DNA of 11,608 nucleotides from Stramenopiles sp. TOSAG23-2 (Eukaryota; Sar): NCBI GenBank assembly GCA_900128395.1, contig LT649915.1, forward strand, positions 1 to 11,608. Direction: 5' to 3'. The translations under genes and the position numbers were made by a program. Below are positions 1 to 6,006 of the stretch, piece by piece. How positions within the stretch are numbered: the stretch's first letter is position 1; the number at the start of each line of letters is the position of its first letter. Below the pieces are notes generated by a model. The model worked only from the letters and a program-made list of their open reading frames with translations, was not told where the DNA came from and made no database searches.

Positions 1-152
1 AGGGCGTGTACCACCCACCTTGATATGTGCCTACTATTTATTTTAAAATTAGCATCGACACAAGGGCGTGTACCACTTAATGATATGTAGATATTATTTA
101 AGTGATGGTGTGTCTATGGTAACAGAAACAAGTGGTACACGGACTGGTACAC
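1..152. repeat. Degenerate ~62-bp repeat with a recurring GTGTACCAC motif
   Basis: The 14-mer AGGGCGTGTACCAC occurs at 1-14 and again at 63-76. Each copy is followed by a related stretch containing TGATATGT and TATTATTT or TACTATTT, so the first ~120 bp look like two diverged copies of a unit of about 62 bp. The same core on the opposite strand, GTGGTACAC, is at 132-140, and a shorter TGGTACAC is at 145-152. The array may continue to the left of the window. It could be a repeat edge or a cluster of binding sites upstream of the HAD gene; the sequence does not decide between them. Confidence 0.6.
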
Positions 153-194
153 TAGACTCTGAGTACGAGAATATTGGGATTATACCTATCTTTT

Positions 195-368
195 TCGTCC
201 TGCACTGGTTATTGGGTCCCTGGTCTATCCTCCCCAAAGCAAAAGGTGCCAAAGTTGCCAAACTGGCAAACTTCCAAACTCCAATCGAACAACACTCTTA
301 TATTCCAACAATATCACACAAGAACAACGACCCCTTCCAACAACAACCTACACAACAATTTCATTATA
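195..368 (+). promoter_or_regulatory. CA-rich 5' leader of the HAD hydrolase gene
   Basis: The strand-asymmetric composition, with many CAA/ACA steps and very few G from about 270 to 360, is typical of protist 5' leaders and runs straight up to the ATG at 369. The reading frame of the gene stays open upstream to 174, but the codon there is TTG and there is no ATG between it and 369, so this stretch is read as untranslated. A 6-bp inverted repeat, TTGCCA-AAC-TGGCAA, lies at 255-269. No clear TATA box is seen. Confidence 0.4.
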
Positions 369-1172
369 ATGGCTAAATCATCTAACATCCAAGCAGTATT
401 CTTTGATGCAGGAAGGACCATATGGAATCGTGGTGGACAAAAAGACATTCATGAACCAGATCCACCAGAATTTGTTGAATATTGCCAACAATTTGGATTG
501 GAAACAAACCAAATGATGATGGGACTTTGTATGCAAGCAACATTTGGAAATCCAAAAGCATTACGTGGACAAGTTGGTGGTGATGATTTCTTATATGATT
601 CAACATATTTTCAAAATGAAGTGTTCCCAAAAGCTGATGAAAATATAGTAAAATTAATTAAAAATAATCAATTGTTACCTTTAATTGATATTATGGCAAT
701 GGCACAATCTAGCTCTAGATTAGTTAGGCCTATTATTAATTTAATTGAAAGGTTACGTACCCCACCAGCAACATATAAAGAACGTGTAAAAATTGGTATT
801 ATTTCTGATAATATTGATTTTGGTTTTGAACATCCATATGTAATGTTTAGTCGGAAAGAAAATGATAATTTTGAATCAATACAACATCTATTTGATGATG
901 TTGTGAATAGTTGTGAAATAGATATGTGTAAAGCAACTAATGCAGTTGGTATGTTAAAATTGGCCTGTGAAAGAATAAATGTCTCTCCAGAAAATTGTAT
1001 TTTTATTGATGATTTACCTCACAATATTGAAAAAGCAAGAGAAATAGGTATGACAGGATTTGTTATTGATGTGAATGATAAAACAAATGTAGATAATATT
1101 GTTAAATCTGTTGAATATTTATGTTATGGAATCAAGGAAAGTGGAATTAGTGAGACAAGAAGCAAGTTGTAA
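369..1172 (+). CDS. HAD-superfamily hydrolase, variant motif I (DxGxT)
   Basis: This 267-residue protein has the four HAD motifs in order. Motif I is FFDAGRTIW with nucleophile Asp13. Motif II is GIISDN with Ser146. Motif III is Lys188 in DMCKAT, just after the FDDVVNSCE stretch that usually precedes it. Motif IV is FIDDLPHN with Asp214/Asp215, followed by the familiar KAREIGMTGFVI strand-turn. Residues 20-130 form a helical C1-type cap. Family members hydrolyse phosphate esters or C-halogen bonds through an aspartyl intermediate. Position +2 of motif I, normally the Asp acid/base of phosphatases, is Gly15 here, as in some dehalogenase and phosphonatase branches, so classic phosphatase activity is doubtful and the substrate is unknown. 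The ATG at 369 is the first in frame, and an N-terminus directly before motif I is normal for HADs. No targeting peptide is seen, so it is probably cytosolic. It converges with the gene ending at 1362. Confidence 0.85.
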   Translation: MAKSSNIQAVFFDAGRTIWNRGGQKDIHEPDPPEFVEYCQQFGLETNQMMMGLCMQATFGNPKALRGQVGGDDFLYDSTYFQNEVFPKADENIVKLIKNNQLLPLIDIMAMAQSSSRLVRPIINLIERLRTPPATYKERVKIGIISDNIDFGFEHPYVMFSRKENDNFESIQHLFDDVVNSCEIDMCKATNAVGMLKLACERINVSPENCIFIDDLPHNIEKAREIGMTGFVIDVNDKTNVDNIVKSVEYLCYGIKESGISETRSKL

Positions 1173-1361
1173 AAATGTAAAAACTACGTATTGTAAAAAT
1201 AATAAAAAAATATTATTTTTTTTTAAATAACACTGATAAATAAATCAAAAAAGGTATCTAAGATAAATTGTGTCTGTATAAAAATTGTTTTAAACCTCTC
1301 TCTCTCGCTACACACACACACACACCCTTCCAAATATAATATATATATTATATATTAATTT
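1173..1361. other. Convergent 3' flank with microsatellites
   Basis: This gap separates two convergent genes. It holds AATAAA-type polyadenylation candidates for the + gene around 1201-1206, a (CT)n run followed directly by a (CA)n run at about 1297-1326, and an AT dinucleotide tract around 1336-1356. No ORF of interest is present. Confidence 0.5.
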
Positions 1362-2170
1362 TCAATAATCAACAGCAAATGGTGTTACCAATTGTGTTCT
1401 CATTTTATGTAAATCAGATGTTGATTTAGATTGATATGGTTGCTTTCGATAATGATATTTTCCCCAATTATCGTTTCTTCTTCTTGCAGTACGTCCTTCT
1501 TCATCACGTTCTGTTTCTGCTAATTTATACCATCCACCTCTTGCTGTTTGTATATAATTATCATTTCGTCTTCGACTTGGTACTTGATAATCTTGATTTA
1601 CATGTGAGCCATAATCATTTCGTCTCCTAGCGGTTCTATTATTGTTGCCAGATTTATCATTACCATTGGATTGAATTAATGAATACATATTAGATGGATT
1701 TGTTAATTTATCATAATATCCACTTTGTGATAATTTATTTCGTTTATATTTACGACCTTCTAAATTTTTATCCAACCATCTCGTCTTCCAATTATTTGAT
1801 AATGGATCGTTTGCAAAATTTTGATCATATAATGCTTCTGTTCCAACTATATTAGATCTATTTCCTAAAATAGTCTTATCTTTTTCACTTCGACTACTGT
1901 TACTATTATTTCTTTCATCATATTTCATTACTTTATTAATATTATTAATTCCTGTAACTAATTGATATGTATCCCATTTCGTTGATGTACCAGCTGGAAT
2001 TTCTTCATGTTTTTTTAATGTTCCATTTTTCAATTCGAAATTACGCCTTTCTAAATCTTGTGCACGCTCCGCTTCACGGCGTTTTAACGGCGATAATTTG
2101 TCAGGACTAAGTTTAGCAATACCAAGTCTTCCATCATCATGTGCTAAAAATCCAGGTTGACTTAAATATG
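1362..2170 (-). CDS. Basic Asn-rich protein with RRRND repeats, unknown family (3' exon)
   Basis: This is a terminal exon of about 268 codons ending in TGA at 1362-1364. I do not recognise the family. The frame stays open upstream to a TGA at 2181-2183 with no ATG: its most upstream ATG-like position, at 2033, is actually TTG. The true start must therefore lie on an upstream exon. The 5' part (KLSPDKLSPLKRREAERAQD and following) is a charged, probably helical stretch. The middle is rich in Asn, Ser and Lys and probably disordered. The last ~90 residues carry three copies of the peptide [TP]-[AS]-RRRND (TARRRND, PSRRRND, TARRRND) in a Gly/Tyr-rich context. The best phase-compatible acceptor is AAAAG|CA at 2171/2170. 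Arg-rich repeats suggest nucleic-acid binding or Arg methylation, but that is inference. Confidence 0.6.
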
Positions 2171-2367
2171 CTTTTCCATTTCACGTGTATGTTTTTAAAT
2201 AATAATAATGATATGTACAATTTTTTATATCTATCTACACGTTCCCTATACAAAATGAACGATGTATTTACAATATGTACATATAGATGTATACATCCGC
2301 CATGTCCAAATTGAATATATATATATATATATATGTCCTGTATCAAAAATAATAACAGCTCTTTTAC

Positions 2368-2431
2368 CAACGATCACTTTTAACTTTTTTTGAACCTGAT
2401 GTGGAACCTTAATTTCCTTTTTTAAACTTTC
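2368..2431 (-). CDS. Probable upstream exon of the RRRND-repeat gene (64 nt)
   Basis: Reading on the minus strand, TACATAG|GAAAG gives an acceptor at 2432/2431, followed by an open, Lys/Val-rich stretch (ESLKKEIKVPHQVQKKLKV and two more residues) that ends at TTG|GTAAAAG, a donor at 2368/2367. Splicing the phase-1 end to the phase-1 acceptor at 2170 keeps the frame across a 197-nt intron and gives KVIV-AYLSQPGFLAHDDG. An in-frame TAG abuts the 5' side, so this must be an internal exon. The donor matches consensus only moderately, the downstream acceptor lacks a good pyrimidine tract, and no clear CTRAY branch site is seen. The first coding exon with an ATG was not found. Confidence 0.35.
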
Positions 2432-2932
2432 CTATGTACAGTATTCACCTGCTATAGTGGTAATATACACTACATAGCATGGTAATGGTATTACTATATA
2501 TTATATTTATTTTGGTCACTTCGTACTTATTCTATACTAAATATTATAATATATTCTATCAAACATTTACAATGAAAAAATTCGAATGAAGTCAGAAAAT
2601 GATATGGAAAGTGTTTATTTTATTGTAAAATTTTTTAGTTTGTATGTCTATATGTCTATATATCTTGTTTGCTATATATACCTGGTACCTTTTTTAGGTA
2701 GGTGTAGAGGTAGAGGCCGAAAATGGAGGAGATCGCGAGATCGCTCAGTATCGATATGCATATATGGAACAATAAATATAGTCCAATTCGCCAAAGAGCC
2801 ACAAGAGATCACATTTGCATTTAATATACGTTCAAAAGGTGTGGGAAAAGCAATAGTATTTGTGTGTAGGAATGCAAATGGTATCTAGAGTATTAGTAGA
2901 GTAGGAAGAGGTATTTGGGGATTTAAACACTT

Positions 2933-3002
2933 GAGTGTGTGTAGAAAAAAATAAAAAATGTTTTTAAGAGTGTGTGTAGAAAAAAATAAAAAATGTTTTT
3001 AA
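2933..3002. repeat. Perfect 35-bp tandem duplication (2 copies)
   Basis: Unit 1 at 2933-2967 and unit 2 at 2968-3002 are identical over all 35 bases. Each starts GAGTGTGTGTAG, continues with A-runs split by single T residues and ends ATGTTTTTAA. It is immediately followed by a (AC)n run at 3004-3013 and the decamer CATTTTTTAT at 3014-3023, which is the reverse complement of ATAAAAAATG inside the unit (2986-2995). Zero divergence suggests a recent slippage or unequal-exchange duplication in noncoding DNA. Confidence 0.95.
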
Positions 3003-3024
3003 TACACACACACCATTTTTTATG

Positions 3025-3035
3025 ATACCTGGTAT
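3025..3035. promoter_or_regulatory. Palindromic site ATACCTGGTAT
   Basis: ATACC-T-GGTAT is an 11-bp interrupted palindrome in noncoding DNA. The same arms with A in the centre recur at 9650-9660, and both are followed by TC. A shorter version, TACCTGGTA, is at 2679-2687. It is a candidate binding site only. Confidence 0.25.
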
Positions 3036-3243
3036 TCGTACTCTCTTTTTTTTCACGTAAAAAATACTGCTTTTGTGTATTACATATACTTTTCAATATT
3101 TTAATTGTTGTCTCTCTAGATATGATATGTTGTGTATTAAAAAAGCTAAAATTAATTAACTACGTGACACACTCAGAGTATTACATATATAAAACTTTTG
3201 ATAATTTGTTTGCTTCTACTTGAATCAATAATACGTATATAAA

Positions 3244-4848
3244 TCATTCCCCTTTCTTCTTATTATTATCACCATTACCATTGCCATCAACCTTTCGTTT
3301 TTCAAGTAAATTTAAATTCTCCGCACAACGTTTAGCACTTGTATGTAAAAATCGTGAAGAACCGTATACAACATATTTAACATAATCTTTATCTTGTAAA
3401 TGTTTTTGACAAATAGCACATCTTCGACCACGTTTATGTGAACGTTGTTTCATTTTTTTCTTGACTTTATACCATTGCATACTTTTATTATATTCACTAT
3501 GACCTCTATTGCCTTTCTTTCTTTCACCTTGCTCTGCAGAACTAATATTTGCACGATTCACATATGTACGAACAATAAAACCATTTTTATTATTATTATT
3601 ATTATCTTGTTTGCTTGGAATATTTACTTTTTTTAACCAAAATCCTTCAGCATCAACCATAATATGTGTTTTCTCATCTTCTTTACCTAATTGTTTCCAT
3701 ACATTTAATGCAATTTCACTAGTAGGTAATTGTATTTTGATAGAATATCGATTATTATTTGCATTTTTTGATGATCCATTATTATTATTACTATTATTGT
3801 TGTTGTTATCATTATTATTATCTACATTGTTACTACTTGTATCTACTCTGGATGATACTAACCAATTTAAATTATAAAATTCTTGAATTTTATTTTCTAC
3901 ATCTTCATCATCTATCGTATCATCTTTCATATAAAATTTCTTCAATTCATTTGTAACCACTATTTTTAATAATTTATATGCTTCATCACGATGTGATTCT
4001 AAAATAGAAAAAACTTGCAATGTAGAATACCATGGTGCAAATTCCAATGGTATCCATTTTTTACGTGGTTCACATTCTTTTAATAATTTTATTTCATTTA
4101 CAACTAGTTTCAATGCAGAAATTGCATCTTCTACACTACTATGACCTTGATTACCTTCTTGTACTTTTAAATTTAATACATGTTGCATAACAAGTTTTAA
4201 ACCAACATTTTTAAATGGTACACCAACATAGGAAAATAAATATGCTGTATCAATTAAACAATGGTTTTTAACGAATGGTATTACCTTGGTTGCTTTTAAA
4301 TCATTTATCAAAGCATGGCCAACTAAATATACATTTGCACCAGCTAAATGTCTTCCAAGATCAATAAATAAAGATTGTGCTTCTATGAAACTTTTAATTT
4401 CATTATTTTCACGTTTCATATTTAATAATTCTTCCGATATACCAGATACATTTGTTCGATAATCAACAACTTCTTCACCTGGTTCAACATATACATCAAG
4501 TACAGTATTATATGTTGGTATTTCATTTTCTTCTGCGTTATAAATTAATTCTACAACACTAAGACGTGCTAATTGTCGTTTATTCGTAACTGTTTCTATT
4601 GTTTCCACATCAACGCCTAATATACGACCAGGTGCAGAACGTATATATTCAGTATTTTCCCCAATAGTTTTCCATCCATTAATATTTTGCTTTGCATTTG
4701 TATAAAAATGTTTATCAATACGAAATGCTATATGTCGTACACATTCATTCGCAAGTGTTTCAAATAAGGATATGATACTAGGTGATATGACATTTGGTAT
4801 ATTAATTTTTTGTTTCTTACGTTTTGGTTCCATTGATAAGGATGTCAT
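3244..4848 (-). CDS. REXO4-type DEDDh 3'-5' exonuclease with Asn-rich insert
   Basis: This 534-residue protein carries a DEDDh exonuclease domain at about residues 72-260. Motif I is GVDVET (Asp80, Glu82), motif II is VGHALINDLKA (Asp183) and motif III is HSSVEDA (His236, Asp241), with the SGIS and LIDTAYLF strands between them as in the REXO4/ISG20 family. Such enzymes trim structured RNAs, often during rRNA maturation; a nucleolar role is inferred from the family and from the Lys/Arg-rich N-terminus (PKRKKQK). An Asn-rich tract at about 340-367 is encoded by a trinucleotide run. The C-terminal 70 residues hold a basic stretch and then C-x2-C-x21-H-x5-C (Cys477, Cys480, His502, Cys508), a likely zinc site. 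The frame extends upstream past 4848 to 4884, but that codon is TTG; ATG 4848 is the first ATG in the exon. Confidence 0.88.
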   Translation of the reverse strand: MTSLSMEPKRKKQKINIPNVISPSIISLFETLANECVRHIAFRIDKHFYTNAKQNINGWKTIGENTEYIRSAPGRILGVDVETIETVTNKRQLARLSVVELIYNAEENEIPTYNTVLDVYVEPGEEVVDYRTNVSGISEELLNMKRENNEIKSFIEAQSLFIDLGRHLAGANVYLVGHALINDLKATKVIPFVKNHCLIDTAYLFSYVGVPFKNVGLKLVMQHVLNLKVQEGNQGHSSVEDAISALKLVVNEIKLLKECEPRKKWIPLEFAPWYSTLQVFSILESHRDEAYKLLKIVVTNELKKFYMKDDTIDDEDVENKIQEFYNLNWLVSSRVDTSSNNVDNNNDNNNNNSNNNNGSSKNANNNRYSIKIQLPTSEIALNVWKQLGKEDEKTHIMVDAEGFWLKKVNIPSKQDNNNNNKNGFIVRTYVNRANISSAEQGERKKGNRGHSEYNKSMQWYKVKKKMKQRSHKRGRRCAICQKHLQDKDYVKYVVYGSSRFLHTSAKRCAENLNLLEKRKVDGNGNGDNNKKKGE

Positions 4849-4905
4849 CTTTTGTTGTCGTTTGTTATTTTCTTCCTTCCTCAATTCCTTCTTTTTACAA
4901 CTTTC

Positions 4906-4980
4906 CTATATAGAGTATAGTCAGATGTCAAAAATTTAAAATAAATTAATTAATAAATTACTGTAATATAATATATATAC
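4906..4980 (-). other. Probable 75-nt intron in the exonuclease leader
   Basis: On the minus strand, TAG|GTATATAT at 4981/4980 is a good donor and CTCTATATAG|GAAAG at 4906/4905 a good acceptor. A CTGAC branch-site match lies about 15 nt upstream of the acceptor. The exon on the 5' side ends in TAG, in the phase that would read into the coding frame, so this intron would have to lie in the 5' UTR, consistent with translation starting at 4848. cDNA would settle it. Confidence 0.45.
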
Positions 4981-4995
4981 CTACTGTATCTATTC

Positions 4996-5022
4996 AAATT
5001 GTATCGGTTGTTGATACAATTT
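4996..5022. repeat. 10-bp inverted repeat, 7-nt loop
   Basis: AAATTGTATC at 4996-5005 and GATACAATTT at 5013-5022 are perfect reverse complements separated by GGTTGTT. It falls in the presumed untranslated first exon or proximal promoter of the exonuclease gene, so it could be an RNA hairpin in the leader or a dyad binding site. Confidence 0.6.
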
Positions 5023-5174
5023 TATCCAATCTAATCGTCGTATTATTATTATTATTACTATAATTATCACTACAAAAGAATATTTAATATTTTATATTTT
5101 AATATATATATATGTTTTCATATTTCACATCATCTTACTCTATCCATCTCCCAGATCTCTTTACCATCTATAAT

Positions 5175-5273
5175 TTAATTTCTTTCTGTTTCTGGTTCAA
5201 TTTTTTCTTCCTCAATCATCTCCGCCATCCATTCTAAATTCGCGATTTTTACACGTTTTGCAATGCTGTGTGC
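5175..5273 (-). CDS. Weak terminal-exon candidate (32 codons)
   Basis: On the minus strand a TATAATACAG|GCA acceptor opens a frame of 32 sense codons ending in TAA at 5175-5177. The peptide (it includes AKRVKIANLEWMAEMIEEEK) has a balanced, protein-like composition, unlike the surrounding low-complexity DNA, and faintly recalls the last helix of a BRCT domain. No upstream exon of matching phase was found, and a second frame is also open across the same patch. It may be chance or a gene remnant. Confidence 0.15.
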   Translation of the reverse strand, partial: AHSIAKRVKIANLEWMAEMIEEEKIEPETERN

Positions 5274-5327
5274 CTGTATTATATTTTATAAAATCGATGA
5301 CCTTATGTAAAAATAAGACGGATGAAA

Positions 5328-5341
5328 ACCTCAGGTGAGGT
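5328..5341. promoter_or_regulatory. 14-bp palindrome ACCTCAGGTGAGGT
   Basis: Arms ACCTCA (5328-5333) and TGAGGT (5336-5341) are perfect reverse complements around a GG centre, within otherwise AT-rich DNA between two divergent genes. It is followed by ACAC, so the right side reads GGTACAC, like the motif at the left end of the window. Candidate operator only. Confidence 0.25.
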
Positions 5342-6006
5342 ACACATAAGTATAGATTTAGTATACCATAAATACATATTTATATAGGATAATATCACAA
5401 TAAAATCGGATATTCTATAGATATTTTTCATCCAAATTAACAAATTATAACCTTGCCAGATTGTTGGTCATTTTTGGATTTTATGTATTTTATGATCTCC
5501 TCAAGATCAACCTATCAAATATCTATCTAGTATACTAAATATGTACTTATTTGAACGATTATTAGAATTATTGATTTTGCATTTTGCATTTCGCCATGGT
5601 TTCATTTTTTGCCAGATTGCCAGATTGGTGCATTCTCTGTGGCATTCGGCATTCTTGCATTTTTTTGGTGGATTTCTGGATTTATTATAGAGATTAAGAT
5701 GAGAGCATCATTGCATGCCCGCATGATTGGTTAATTTATTATTGTAAATTTTTTATAATTGTTGATTGAATTTATAATAAATGTATGTGCCATCAGTGTG
5801 TGTGTATTGGCAATTCGGTATAGATACTCGTAGATCAACAAACAATATTATTTGTTGTTTGGAAAGTATTATTATCAGTTAGACGTTGGTATATATATAT
5901 TATTTCGGAACCACGACATTATTTTGGGATTTAAAATACGATTTATTTTGTTCCAGTAAAATTTCACATTGTTTTTTTTAGTATAATAATAATTGTAATA
6001 TAGATA

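Larger units (their letters stand above)
2432..3243. other. Gene-poor interval between two minus-strand genes
   Basis: This interval should contain the 3' end of the exonuclease transcript and the promoter and first exon of the RRRND gene. It holds a slightly GC-richer patch at 2700-2830 with the octamer GAGATCGC repeated in tandem at about 2729-2744, a TACCTGGTA site at 2679-2687, a perfect 35-bp tandem duplication at 2933-3002 and the palindrome ATACCTGGTAT at 3025-3035. A minus-strand stretch around 2680-2880 stays open for about 70 codons but has no convincing start and no splice phase that fits the downstream exon. I call no gene here. Confidence 0.4.
4981..6006. other. Divergent intergenic region, exonuclease (-) and EPVD gene (+)
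   Basis: About 1 kb of very AT-rich DNA separates the two transcription units. It contains the inverted repeat at 4996-5022, a (TTA)n run near 5040, a GC-richer patch at 5140-5280 with a weak minus-strand exon candidate, a 14-bp palindrome at 5328-5341, three copies of TTGCCAGATTG (5453-5463, 5609-5619, 5617-5627), and a hairpin with CAACAAA/TTTGTTG arms at 5836-5857. A T8-AG at 5973-5981 and a CG|GTATAG at 5817/5818 could be the ends of a 5'-UTR intron of the EPVD gene. No confident gene. Confidence 0.4.

Noticed and set aside
174-368. N-terminal extension of the HAD hydrolase
   Set aside because: The frame is open, but the codon at 174 is TTG and no ATG precedes 369. The CA-rich composition fits a leader, and motif I sits right after Met at 369.
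2586-2888. 100-codon + strand frame with an RGRGRKWRRSRDRS stretch
   Set aside because: Starts in AT-rich noncoding DNA, is low complexity at the N-terminus and has no domain. The basic stretch comes from a GAGATCGC tandem repeat and purine-rich DNA.
3509-3956. + strand frames with Leu, Tyr and Ser runs inside the exonuclease gene
   Set aside because: They are complementary readings of the AAT/AAC codon run of the Asn-rich tract.
2431-4905. Shared TAG|GAAAGTT sequence at two minus-strand exon starts, possibly spliced-leader trans-splicing sites
   Set aside because: One case has a good cis donor and branch site just upstream (75-nt intron), so ordinary splicing explains it; two A-rich sites are too few to argue for a spliced leader.
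5618-5733. Minus-strand ATG frame of about 40 codons beginning MRACNDAL
   Set aside because: Overlaps the same repeat patch, has no homology signal and no supporting splice or promoter features.
5549-5734. + strand hydrophobic frame of about 60 codons resembling a membrane segment
   Set aside because: No start codon at its beginning and the composition is driven by GCATT/TTGCC repeats; the opposite strand is also open in two frames over the same repeats.
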